Source: Pratylenchus scribneri
Lineage: Eukaryota; Nematoda; Chromadorea; Rhabditida; Pratylenchidae
Direction of reading: 5' to 3'
DNA: 64,000 nt
NCBI GenBank assembly: GCA_030063045.1
Contig: JAQSEB010000050.1
Location: forward strand, 558,001 to 622,000
Part shown: positions 11,561 through 23,052 of the stretch, in pieces
Numbering within the stretch: position 1 is the first letter of the stretch
How the letters are laid out: each line of letters begins with the position of its first letter
Made by a program: the position numbers and the translations under genes
The notes under the pieces: generated by a model
Told to the model about the DNA's origin: nothing
What the model saw: the letters and a program-made list of their open reading frames with translations, nothing else
Databases searched by the model: none

Positions 11561-14500
11561 TTATCCGATGAATTCCTCGCGTGTTTGCACTTCCTGCTTT
11601 CGCCATGGATCAAGGAAGGGGAGGGGCGGAGGTGGGTGCGACAAATTGCTGGGACTTTGATGATGAAATTGTTGCTGTTCAATTGATGATGAAGGCATTT
11701 GATGGGTTTCATGGATGGTTGATGGGGGATGGGATAATTTCTTTTTGTTGGAGCCACCACCATTGCCATGAGTGGCCATAATTTCCGGGGTTGGTTGTTG
11801 GCTGCTGGTTGCCGTGTAGAATGTGCCCGTCCCATTGCTTCGCACCGTCATTGTCCGGTTCACCTGAAATTAGTCTATTATTTTTTCCAGGGCATTATTT
11901 CAATCCAAAAAATTTGAAACTATTATATTCTTGAAGAGCAAAATTTTTTACATAAGAAATGATTTTTATTTATGGTTATTTCAATTTAATTTGAATTTTT
12001 TATGGATTTTTAAAATTTATGGCTTCTGCTTCTGTTTCATGTCGCTTTCCCTCAATAATTTGCCTCAAGCAAAATTCACCTATCACTTTCCCTTCCTCCC
12101 TTTTACAAAAAGGAAAAGAGGAATACGGTAATGTAATCAAAGAAGGGAGAAAGAACATTCATTTGTTCCATGAGGGTAATAAAATGATGGGTCACTCACA
12201 ATTAAACGAAATAATAAGAGTTTTGGCCCATATCTCAACAAGGAAGTAACCAATTTAGGAAGGCGATATACCATTCGGAAGCCCTAAATGTCCTCTAAAA
12301 AGTGGCTAAATAATTTTTTTGAAAATTTAAAACATTTTGTACAATAAATGAATTTTCCATTTTCTTCTAAATATTCAGAGTTGATAATATTAAAAAGCGT
12401 TTAACTTTTCCAAAATTTGAAATGCCTAAATATTAATAGCCAAATTTTAGAGGACACTTTGGGCTTCCCAATGGTATATAGCCTTTTCAAATTGCCTTTT
12501 GCCTCTCTGAGTTATAAATAAAATAAAGGTCCAAACACCTACCCAAAAATTGCACCCATCCAAAAAGGACTACCTTGTCCCGCTTATTGGCCTCCGGTGT
12601 GCTGTGAATCGATTGTTGCGCTGTACGAATGCCGCTCCCACTTGGATGATATGTCCTGTGAATTCGTTGGGTTGACGTCGGTGTAACCGAACGGGAATGC
12701 GGTTGGTGAACGAGCGGACCTGGTGGTGGAGGCGGAGGAGGAGGTGGCCCATAAACTGCATGTGGATGGAAAATTGGCGGTGGCCGAGTTGTTGGACCTG
12801 CTGGATGATGGTGATGCCCATATGTGCCCGTTCCGTAGAGGGAGGCGCCCGAGGGAGGGGCGAAGCCGGCCGCCTCGCTTAAAATAACAAACATATTTTA
12901 ATGGATAAGATTTGTGGGAGTTTTAGGATAGGTAACGCCATTTTCATTTATTCCCCATTTTCAAATTGTCACCTGCCAGCCGGCGTCACAATGTAAATTG
13001 GCTCAATGGATTTGTAGCTGGGCATTGGGTTCACATAATATTTTGACGTTTTTCTTGCCCTCGACGGACAACAAAGTCGACAACATTTGGCGCATAGCAA
13101 TGCCAAAAGGATGATCAAAACGAGGAAAGTCAATGCCAGCGCGATGCTAAGGCCGACAACTGGCTAAAAAGACAAAATGATTCTCAAATTACTAGAGAAT
13201 AATTGAAGCATCGCTGATTGAGTACCTCATGGGTTTTTGTATCTTAACGAGGCAATTAATAATTTAGGAAGGCGATATATCATTTTAAAGCCCTAAAAGT
13301 CCTCTAAAAAGTGGTTACAAAATTATTATGAATTTTACCCTTTTAATTTAGTTATTCGTCATTGCGTACAATGAACCAAATTTTCTGAGGTTTTATGTGA
13401 AATAGCCACTTTCGACAAAATGTTATAAATTTTAAAACAATTAATTAAAGCCACTTTTTAAAGGACTTTTAGGACTTTCAAATGGCATATTGCCTTCCCA
13501 GATTGGCTATTCCCTTGTAGAGATATGGCCAAAAAAATGGCGCAGATACTCAATCGGCGGTACTCAATAATCCTATCTCGTTTGCCACTTACCGCCCAAC
13601 TTTCGGCTGCCCTTCGCACTTCGGTGCCCACCGAATCATCGCCATCTTTTTCTTCAACCCCACCTCCTCCACCACCACTGTTGCCAAAATCGCCAAGTGG
13701 GAGGGCCGAAACATCGGCCGTTCCATTTGGCCCAGCCCTCATGGCCAAATCGTGCAAATTTGCAATTTCCTGGTCACTGAACACTTTGAACCGATCATGG
13801 CCAGAAGCATGGCCTTGGTAGGTGGCCATCTATGAAAATGGGAAAGGGGGCAAATTAGCGCTAGGACATTGCCCAACTTGTCGTTTGTCCCTCAAATAGA
13901 TGAGCAACATTCCATTGTCACAATGCTCATCGCCCATGGCCGCATCATCCCAAATCCTTTTGGCCGTCCCATTCAATGCGTCCATCCCACCGGATTGCTC
14001 AATTCTTTCATTGTTCGAAACAATCTGTGTATGTTGGAATTGCCATCGGTCAAACCCATAAAAATTCCCCAAGCAATCCAACTTGTTGTCCCAGACAAAC
14101 TTATCGCCCTTTATTTTTATAATAACTCATCAAAGAATGAGCCAATTTTGACAATTTTAGTATCAAATTAAAGATCAAACCTTTGGTTTTCAATTTCTAT
14201 TAATTTTATTTAAATTGGCCCAGAATTGATGAAGTTATACTCAAAATTTAGCTAATCCATAGTAAAGATCGTTTTCAGTGATTTTTTGGCCATAATTTCA
14301 TCAATTCTAAACCAATTTAAATAAACTTAATATCATTGGATAGCCAAAAGTCTGCACTTTAATTTGATACTAAAATCTTCAAAGCAGGTTCGGTCCTATT
14401 ATAGTAAACGGCGGCAAGTTGAGTGGCAACTGTCAACCACAAATGCCTTTCCCCTAACCAAAAGTGCCATGAATTGTTCGCCCTTTTCTGTGTCGGCACG

Positions 14501-15431
14501 TGCGCATCCTCCCTCACAGTCGCAGGGCACATTCTTCTCCAAATCGCGTAACATTCCCTCCAATTGTGCAACGGCCTTTGGCTGAAGCCGACTCTCCGGA
14601 TCGCAAACCAATGTGCCATTTGGTCGACCAAAATGAGCTTGCTCCCGGCATTGTTCATAATCTTCAAAGAGGGTGGCCGCAAAACCAAAATGTACAAACT
14701 GTTATAGATGGATGAATGAATGATTCATTTTATTTAACATTTTGCCCAGCAAATATTTTACCGACGTTCCCAAAATTTACGATTTTTTATTGTTCATTTT
14801 TTCTCCCAGTTATACGACTATTTCGATCGAGAATTAAGGCAGGGAAAGCGAAATGAAGCGGAAAACATAAAAAAGGAAAACTACCAACATTGTAAATGAC
14901 CTTGGCCCTTTTCGGCCCCTTCCCTTTTTTTGTTTCGATTTTGCTCGTTAAATTCCGCCAAATAATTGATCACATTTTTTGTCTGATATGGGATAATTGA
15001 GTATCTGTTTTTAGCCAATAGCTAATCGAGGCAAAAGCCAATTTGGAAAGGCGATATACCAATCGAAAGGTCAAAGTGTCCTCTATAAAATGGCCTAATT
15101 ATATTTTTTGAAATCTGGGGTTCAAATAAAGTTACCTACCTTTGAATGTAATTAACCCAAATTTACTAATTGAGTGAGGAAAAGTCGCTTTTCCCATTAA
15201 TTGTTTTAATTTTCAAAAAATTATTTAGCCACTTTCTAGAGGACATTTAGGGTTTTCAAATGGCATATCGCCTTCCAAAATTGGTTATTTCCTTGTTGGG
15301 CTATGATCAAAAGAATGGCCCTATATCCACATAGTTGTAACCGATTGCCATGTTTCCTTTTTTGACTCGTTGCTCCGAATTTTTACCTGCACAAAAAGAA
15401 GAAGCAATGCCAAAATTTTCGGCTTCATCAT
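11561..15431 (-). CDS. TPM-domain single-pass membrane protein, MOLO-1-like
   Basis: Seven exons. Exon 1 (15431 to about 15387) encodes the signal peptide MMKPKILALLLLFVQ. Exon 2 begins FVHFGFAATLFEDYEQC and includes LQPKAVAQLEGMLRDLEKNV, then PCDCEGGCARADTEKGEQFM. Exon 3 has FYGFDRWQFQHTQIV and CDNGMLLIYLRDKRQ; exon 4 has DRFKVFSDQEIANLHDLAMR. This is the layout of nematode TPM-domain proteins such as MOLO-1, an auxiliary subunit of levamisole-sensitive acetylcholine receptors at muscle. Exon 5 encodes a transmembrane helix (VVGLSIALALTFLVLIILLA) followed by CAKCCRLCC, a plausible palmitoylation cluster. Exons 6 and 7 give a Pro/His/Gln-rich cytoplasmic tail ending EEFIG, stop 11561. Three introns hold MITE-C copies and one a MITE-D copy. 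The family call is from memory of motifs; the receptor role is inferred. Confidence 0.72.
12222..12517. repeat. MITE family C copy 1 (foldback element)
   Basis: Inverted-repeat arms: left arm has AGGAAGGCGATATACCATTC and CCCTAAATGTCCTCTAAAAA; right arm has TAGAGGACACTTTGGGCTTC and ATGGTATATAGCC, its reverse complement with changes. The arms flank an AT-rich centre. It lies in the intron between exons 6 and 7 of the MOLO-like gene. Confidence 0.75.
13213..13556. repeat. MITE family C copy 2 (foldback element)
   Basis: Outer ends are CTGATTGAGTACC and AGATACTCAATCGGC, approximate reverse complements. Inner arms repeat the GGAAGGCGATAT / ATATTGCCTTCC pair and the AAGTCCTCTAAAAAGTGG / CCACTTTTTAAAGGACTTTT pair. 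Length is about 344 bp. It lies in the intron between exons 4 and 5 of the MOLO-like gene. Confidence 0.8.
14126..14401. repeat. MITE family D copy 1
   Basis: Inverted-repeat arms: TTTTAGTATCAAATTAAAG on the left and CTTTAATTTGATACTAAAA on the right, exact reverse complements over 19 bases. The flanking inner AATTTTATTTAAATTGG / CCAATTTAAATAAACTTAAT pair also matches. It occupies most of the intron between exons 2 and 3 of the MOLO-like gene. A close relative lies at 30551-30832. Confidence 0.75.
14996..15322. repeat. MITE family C copy 3
   Basis: Left arm AAGCCAATTTGGAAAGGCGA with TATACC; right arm ATGGCATATCGCCTTCCAAA with ATTGG. The paired AGTGTCCTCTATAAAATGG / CCACTTTCTAGAGGACATTT segments are also present. 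It lies in the first intron of the MOLO-like gene. Confidence 0.75.
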
Positions 15432-16111
15432 TTGGAATATTTAATTGAAATGGATTGGCTAATTTAATTTAGCATTTGGAATGTGACAAAAAAAGGTGTG
15501 GGTGGCGGAGTGGCGTTCGTTCCACCACAAATTCAACACACCCAAATTTAGGGCACACGCTGTTTTAGATGGGGCACAACTTCAGAAGTAGAAGATGAAC
15601 AGAATTGGAATTTAAGACGATTCAGCCAAGCGTAGGGGGCCAAAAAGTGGAATTCTGCTGAAGGGGAAAAGTTTTGAAGGAGGGAAAGATTCGCGCAACA
15701 CAAAATGATTGTGAGAGGGTGGAAAAAAGGGGCCACATTCATTCAACGGAGATGCGCGAGGTGGGGGACCAACTCAACGGGCGATTATCGATAAGAGGGA
15801 AGGGCAAGGACAGCAGGGAGAAGTGGGGCGCAGAGCCATTTCCGCGCAGGGGTGGATTGGGGATGAATGGATTGGCGGGGATGAGAGGCCGCGCGATATA
15901 TACCTATGTGGGGGTTGTGGAATTGCCCAGCAACGGGGAACTAAAAGGGGAATGATGCGCAACCCAAAATAGGTTGGTTGGGGGATGAGCAATGAGGATG
16001 GTGGGTAAAAATGTTGGAGAGAATTGGGAGGGGATTAGGTGGGGGCAGGAGGGATAAACATTTAGTGCGCCAAAATGGGATAAATGTGGCATTTTCAGCT
16101 AAAAACAGCTC

Positions 16112-16345
16112 AAATTGGTTTTTATTGGAGGGCTTTAAATAGGGGATAAAATTGGAGCAATGTCGCCATAAAACCAATTAAATATGACCTTTTATGAATT
16201 AGTGAAATCTCAATGGTTTTTGAGCACAACTTCATCAATTCTGTACCAATTTTTATCATTTGATAAGTCTGCTCCTAATTTGACACTAAAAAATCATCAA
16301 AATTGGCTCATTCCTTGATGAGATTATAAAGAGCGAGAAATTGGC
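16112..16345. repeat. MITE family D fragment (copy 2)
   Basis: Shares AACTTCATCAATTCTGTACC, a TTTGACACTAAAAAATCATC block, and AAAATTGGCTCATTCCTTGA with the elements at 14126 and 30551. The left arm is weak, so the left edge is uncertain. Confidence 0.4.
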
Positions 16346-16935
16346 CTGAAGGGATATATATGAGTGACATTTTTTCAGTCAAAAACATCAGAATTGTTTT
16401 GGAAATTTGAAGTCATATAAAAGTAGCCAATGGCCAATGGGAATGGAAGTCGAATTCGAGGAAAATGAATTTAGGGTATTGGCCACTATGACAAATGTGG
16501 GGGAAATGAGCCTCTTTTCCATGCATCCAGCCGCCTATAAATTCATTCATTTATTTCCATTTTCCCCCATTTTTGTCGACCTTTTAATCAACCTGTTCTG
16601 CTCTGTTCAACCGCATTAGGTTGGCCCTAAAAAATTTATTTGTAGTTGTTCTGCTGGTGGCGACCATGTTGAACTCCAAATTGGGTGGGAGAAAAAGGCC
16701 GTGAAATGGGGGAAATGAATGTGAATGGGGAAGAGGAAAGGGCCGAAAGTTGTGGGCAAAAAGGAAATGGATAGGCCCGAAAATGGATGGGTGGAAAGGG
16801 AAAAATGGGCTTGGTGTGCGCGTTTTGGTCGTCTCCTTTCGATGATTTTTTTTTGATGTTGAATGGGAAACCATTTTTGTTTGGGGCGGAGTGGCAATAA
16901 ACACTTTGCCGCAAAACACACACATTTGTCAGATT

Positions 16936-16972
16936 ATGAATGAATGAATGAATGAATGAATGAATGAAAAGA
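16936..16972. repeat. ATGA tetranucleotide microsatellite
   Basis: About nine perfect tandem ATGA units, followed by a short purine tract. Confidence 0.95.
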
Positions 16973-17469
16973 AGAAGATTGGCGATGATGATGATGATTT
17001 TGGGGGACAACATAAAAATTGGGTGATGGACACTCCACACAGATGATTCGATTGGATTTTGTCGAAGATGGGTGGTTGCGCGAAAATAGTCTCAACTAAA
17101 ATAATAAAAATTTTATTGGTGGAATGTTGCCTTCTTTTATGGAAATTGAATGAAAAAAGCCATGAAATTGGCCAAAATCAGCAGAAAATGATGGATGAAG
17201 GAATGAAGGTATGACCGGAAAAAAAACAATCAAATCCATCAAAAACTCATTTTATTTGGAGAGGAAGGAGCAAAGTTGAGGAAATTGGCTCAAATTTTTT
17301 GATGAACACAACAAATTAATTCATTGGACCTTGAAGATTTTTGAGAGGATAAGTCATCAAATTTGAGAAAGAAGGAAGTGGTTTACGGTATTCTGAAAAT
17401 GTATTTTTATTAAATTTTCTGGAAAGAGATGTTTTCGATCTAATGTGTTCCTTAAAGATTTGGGCTAAT

Positions 17470-17700
17470 TCATTTTCCGGAAAGAGTGCAAATTCATTTT
17501 CCGGAAAGAGTGCAAATTAAAAAGTGCAAATTCATTTTCCGGAAAGAGTGCAAATTAAAAAGTGCAAATTCATTTTCCGGAAAGAGTGCAAATTAAAAAG
17601 TGCAAATTCATTTTCCGGAAAGAGTGCAAATTAAAAAGTGCAAATTCATTTCCGGAAAGAGTGCAAATTCATTTTCCGGAAAATGTGTCTTTGCCCAATT
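17470..17700. repeat. Second CCGGAA minisatellite array
   Basis: About eight units of the same 24/38-bp repeat found in frataxin intron 2, in the same orientation. It ends in a variant with TTGCCCAATTGAG, the reverse complement of the AACACAATTGGGCAA flank seen at the frataxin array. No gene is recognised around it. Confidence 0.88.
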
Positions 17701-19479
17701 GAGTTTCTTTCCGGAAAATGTGTTTTCGGGCAATTTCTTTTTAGAACAATGTGTATTAATATGTTATAGGGCAAATAGTATTTTTAGGATAATTTGTTCT
17801 CCGGAAAAATGTATTTTGTTTCGGTCATCAAACTAATTCCAATTTCTCTCATTTTTATATCTCTCTTATATACTCCCAAAAATTTGATGTTTATTTATTC
17901 ATTTTGTGCCATTTTCAACTTATTCCCTTCTTTCTTCGTTGACACATTTCTCTGCGATTTAAACTATTGTTAATTAATGATTAACATATGCAATATGCTC
18001 AATTTATTGGCCATATTCATTCAATTGTCTCTTTTCTTGGCCCACAAAAGTGCTGCCTTTGCCAAATGATTCATTCTTTTTCGAGTTGGCATAATTTCTG
18101 TTCATTTTTCTCCCTCATTCCAAATAATTCAAAACGATTCTTCATCATTCATTTTTTGGCCATCATTTTTGTTATCAGCTGCCTCTCATCTTCCTCCTTA
18201 TCAGGAGGGCGCCAAACCCGCAAACCACAATTCCCCTCGACCACATAAATGCCTTCATATATTTTCCAAATGGCGCCGGCTAATCCCCTAGATTTGCCTC
18301 GGCTTATTTTAACGTTTTTCTCCGATTTTTAAATCGACAATCGCCAAAAATTACACGAAAATATAACAATTGACTGATGAGAGGAAAAGGCCAAATATTT
18401 GGTCATTCAATCCAAATTAATTCCTCCCTTTTCGGTCCACGCATTCAATGCCAAAAATTTCATTTTTCAATAGACCATCCCACAAATTTTCCACGGCTTC
18501 AAATATTCCCCAAGGGCATTTCACGAATGGGAAGAAAAGGGTGCGGTAGAATTAATCGCCTCGGTGCATGAATGTCGCCAACGGCGAGGAATTAATGCAT
18601 AGGAAGGAGGCAAGGATGGGTGTTGCGGGTTTTGGTTTCACTTTATTATCTCCATTTCCCATCCTTCACTGTCAAGAGCAATTTTTTCTTTGAAATTTTT
18701 GCAATCCTACAAAAAACGGGGGAGAAAAGTTGCAAATTTTGTCTCCAAAAATCCCGTAAAATCCATTCCAATCTTTATTTTCTCTGTAGGCTTCCCTCGA
18801 AATTGCCAATCCCCAATCTGCCCACCCACTCACTTTATTGGCCCAATTTTTTGTCTGCCTTCAAAAAATCATTTCCAAATTCAACAAAAAATTGTTTCCT
18901 CAAATTCAGTCATTTTCATCCTCTACTGAAAATGCAGCCAATCATTTTTTTCGAAAATTTTTCTGAATTTGTCCCCAACCCCAACTTTAAATGTAGGGCA
19001 AATGCTCAAGAAAAATTGCAATTCCTCTTCTTTTAGAAATGCCTCTGGGCTTTCAGCGAATCTAATTAAAAATTGAACAAAACGTAAAATAAAAGGGGAA
19101 GGGAGATGCGCGCATTTCTTGCCGCCTTCAACTAAATTTAGTGCCGCGGCATTCATTAATGGGAAGAAGGCAAGGAAGGACAAAGTACTCTTTCCCTCAT
19201 CAACCCTCCCTCAACATTGTCCTATTCATTTGGATTCCCTTTGAATAGAAATGCAGGAATTCGTTGGCCATAAAAATGTGGCCAAATTCATTGGACCAAT
19301 CCCATCCTCCAGTATATAATATATATTGGGAAAAGAGAGCGATTTCCACGGAATAGAAAAATGGCGAGAAGATTAAGAGTTCAATGGTTTGTCCTAGATC
19401 CAATATCCAATTAATAGATCTCCTCGAAAAGCATCATTTGATAATGAATTTGAATTATATTTAGCCAATTTATGAAAAG

Positions 19480-19620
19480 ATGATTAAAATGATTTATTTA
19501 ATACCCTTAATTTTTGATCAAACCATGACAAATTATATGCCTTTCATTGCGTCTTGACTAGATATACTATTCAATTAGTAATATGGTTTTCGAGTCTAGG
19601 ACAATCCATTTATCCCATCA
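19480..19620 (+). repeat. SINE-like family B fragment
   Basis: Contains TTAATACCCTTAATTTTTGA with TCAAACCATGACAAATTATA and CATTGCGTCTTGACTAGAT, the same block order as at 31390-31485 and as the reverse strand of 54880-54950. Confidence 0.45.
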
Positions 19621-21387
19621 TTACAATCTTTTCGTTATTTTCAGTACAGTATTTTTCGCGAAATTAAATAGTACTATCTACTATCCTTCATGAAATTCCC
19701 CCAAATTCTCATAACCCCCAGTCACAATCACAAACAACAATTGACGCCATAAATTTATTGAATGAAAGTGGAAGTGGGGATTAAGCGATGAGCTAATGAC
19801 CACATTAAAAAGAAAGCCCCTTCCTTAATGACGTAATCCCGTCTTTTTGTTTGCCCAAAATGCCCGACAGACGGACAAACATCCTCCCTCATATATTTGC
19901 ATTTTTGTTTAAACAAACAAATTTGGCCATGCGCGCATTTTTGCACCACCCTCAAAAAGGGCCATTCAAGGTCAAAGAGCATTCCATCATCATGCTTGGC
20001 CCTATTGGCCTTTTCCTCACATATTAAAGTAATGTCCTCACTGGGCCAAAATCATATAAAAAATATATATTTTATATACCAATTCATTCATCATTTTCCC
20101 TCCTCCATCTCTTTCCCTTTATTATTCCTAGACCAGCAGTATCCACCAACGCCGGCTGGCGTTAATGAACCCAACAAGAGCAAGGGCAGGGCAACCGGCC
20201 AAGCCAACACACAATCCATTCAGACACCAATTCACCGACATACAAATGCATGGATGGTCGGGGCGGCAACGTGTCCCAGGAGAGAGAGAATAAAAAGGAA
20301 AAGCCGACCGGCTGGCAGCAACTAGCGGTGGCGGCGCCTTCTCTCCGCCCCACTTCTTCATCATTTTGCCACCTCTTACGCTCTTTTCTCTATGATGATG
20401 ATAGAGAAGGAAGGATTCGGCCAAGCACCACCGATTTATTGCCCTCTCCGACCTCAAAGGCTTATATGAACGGCGCAGGCAAAAATGATGAAGGCGAAGG
20501 GAAATATAGAGAAAATAGTGGGAAAAAGGAGGGCGAATATGTTTGGCCAAAGCATTTTGTGTTGGGCCACAGAAAGTGGTGGAAAGCAAATTCGACCCAA
20601 AAGAATTCACAGAGCCAGCCGTCCGTTTCTCCGTCCATTCGGCCAATCCATCTCTCTTCCCTTTCTTGGGTGAGTCTTTGCCCCCCCCCCCCCAACCCTC
20701 AATCGACTCCCCCTTCCCTCCTTCCATTTGGCCATTTGCGTCACTGAATGTGAAGGCGGCGGCCATAGAGCAAGCAAAAGCAAGGCCCAAAAATGGGGGA
20801 GGGGAAAATCCGTGCTCTAGTCGTGCTTGTTGGGTTGGCTGCTCGGGTCCCTTTGCACCTACAACGTCCTCTCCTTTTCCAACCAGCCGACCGCCTTCCA
20901 TGGCCAAATGGTCTCCCAGCCAGCCGACATGACCCAAGAATGGGCTGGGACCCCGGGAGGGTCATTCCCCCCTTCCCCTCCATTCCCCCTTCGCTCCAAT
21001 TCCTTCCTCCCCGACCGCCAACCACTCCTTCCATTGCTCAGTATTTGTATTGTTCCCCCCATCCAATCCCAACCACATTGCTCATTTTTCTTCCCCTCAA
21101 CCACAAATTTTATGAGGAGCAAATCCCCTTTCCTCCCTCCTTTCATTTGAATGGGCTTTTTGATTTTTTTCCATTCCCAAAAAATGACTGCCAAAAAATT
21201 TGGCATTGCCGATTTTACTTTGCACCCACCTTCAAAATTCCCAAAAATTTGTATTTTTTAGGGAAGGTTTTTCCTTTCTATTTGAATTAATTTGAACAAA
21301 AAAAAATCTACCAATTATAATTCCAAATTCCTTCCCTCAATTTTGTTGGCGCCTCCTCTTTAAACCAAGTAGGGAAAAAATGAGTAC

Positions 21388-21730
21388 CCCGATTGAGTAG
21401 TTTCTTCGATTTTTGTCCAAAGCTCAACGAGGCATAAGCCAATCTGTGAAGGCGATATGCCATTTTAAAGCCCTAAAAGTCCTCCAAAAAGTGGCCATAA
21501 AATTATTATGAATTTAACTTTTTTAATTTAATTATTTGTCATTGAGTATAACAAACCAGAATTTTTTGAGGAAAAGCCGCTTTTTCTAAAAAGGATTTAA
21601 ATTTTCTAAAAAATTAAATTGCCACTTTTTATAGGACATATAGAGCTTTAAAATGGCTTATCGCCTTCCCGAATTGGCTGCTTCTTTGTTGAGCCATGGC
21701 CAAAAGAATGGTCAAAGTATTCAATCGCCC
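21388..21730. repeat. MITE family C copy 4 (most complete ends)
   Basis: Outer ends CCCCGATTGAGTA and AGTATTCAATCGCCC are near reverse complements. Arms include AGCTCAACGAGGCATAAGCC / GGCTGCTTCTTTGTTGAGCC and the GAAGGCGATATGCC / GGCTTATCGCCTTCC pair. The arms are about 115 bp each and the element about 343 bp. Confidence 0.82.
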
Positions 21731-22715
21731 CATTTCGCTATAAATCCATTCCCAATAAAATTTCGCCTAGGGATTTTATCGGCCAATTTCCAAAATTCAT
21801 TCTTTTTCGCCATTCCTCGAGTTTAACAGTCAGGCCAAAAGGCTGCAGCAGCCATTGCCTAAAAACCCAAAAAAGCCCATTCAAAATTGGATCCATTCCC
21901 CTCCTTCAATTCGGCCCTTTTTTGGGCGGCATCCATCCAATCCCGGCCTTTCCTCCGCCATTCCCCCGGATCCTTGTCATGAGCGGCTGTGGCCAATTAG
22001 TCGCCGCCTTCTCTCCCAACCCTTCGCCCCATCCGATGGCCCGGCGCGTCAACAACATTTGGTGATGGTGGCTGGCAGGAATGGAGAAGGGGAAGGAAGG
22101 GCAAACATTGTGTGAGGGGCGCCCATCCTTGGGGCCAGCCTTCCTCCTTCTCCCAACCACATTTTTGGGGCCACTTTCTGCTGGAAAGAATGGGTGGGAA
22201 GGCCTCCCTCAACCAATGCCCACATTTCATGGCCCCCCAATTCACAATGGCGCTGCGCTCATTTGTGCCAACACGATTCGGCCATAGGGCCAGTAGGCGA
22301 AGAATGCGTGTGTGCGGATGCGGGGATGCGGATGGGAAAGGCCCACCACCAGCCAATTCTGTTGCTGCTGGTGCATGGGCCAAGACCAGCCAAAAAAGGA
22401 GGGGGAGAGGCGGGTACCCCCTTGGCTTCAGCAAACATTCCCCCTTTCCTTCCTTCCTTCCTTCCTTTCTTCCTCTTTTCAACCGGCGGTTTGTTGGCCC
22501 ACCAAAACAGGGCCAATTTGGGCCTCTTTTCTTCCTTCTTTGCACCCTCCAACAGAAAGTCTGCGGGCTCTATGTCCATATTTGTGTGGAGTAAAAAATT
22601 GCAATGGCATCCTAAAAAGGCGCATTATCCTCCCAGTCTAATAAGTGGAATTTTCTTTGTTTTTGGTATCAAATGGAAACATTTCCCTTTGGAAGGTAAA
22701 GGATAATTAAATAAC

Positions 22716-23052
22716 ATCGATTGAGTACCTACATCGGGTTTTGGTCAATATTTTAATAGGGCAAAAGCCAATTTGGGAAGGCAATATACATTTTAAAGCA
22801 CTAAAAGTCCTCCAAAAAGTGGCTATGAAATTAATATGAATTTCACCTTTTTAATTTAGTTATTCGTCATTCATTACATAAACCCGAATTCTGAGAAAAG
22901 GCTGCTTATTTTTTAAAAATTTTTTAAATTTTCAAAAATTAGGAAAGCCAACTTCAAGCCACTTTTTAGAAGGAATTTAGAGCTTTCAAATGGCATATCG
23001 CCTTTCCAAATTGATTACTTCCTTGTTGAGTTATGGCCAGAAATTATTGCTA
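22716..23052. repeat. MITE family C copy 5
   Basis: Starts ATCGATTGAGTACCTACATC. Inner arms are GGGAAGGCAATATACATTTT and CAAATGGCATATCGCCTTTC, with AAAGTCCTCCAAAAAGTGGC in the left arm. Confidence 0.8.

Noticed and set aside
13525..13821. 98-codon plus-strand frame with polyproline
   Set aside because: Antisense of MOLO-like exon 4, which encodes a Gly-rich run and is joined by proper splice sites.
20128..20937. 269-codon open frame on the minus strand
   Set aside because: The opposite strand is open over the same interval, the translation is Trp/Gly/Cys/Arg-rich low complexity with no recognisable domain, and local base composition is low in stop codons. No splice-supported continuation was seen.
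22194..22706. 170-codon plus-strand frame and its minus-strand counterpart
   Set aside because: Low-complexity pyrimidine-rich DNA, open in several frames at once, no conserved motif.
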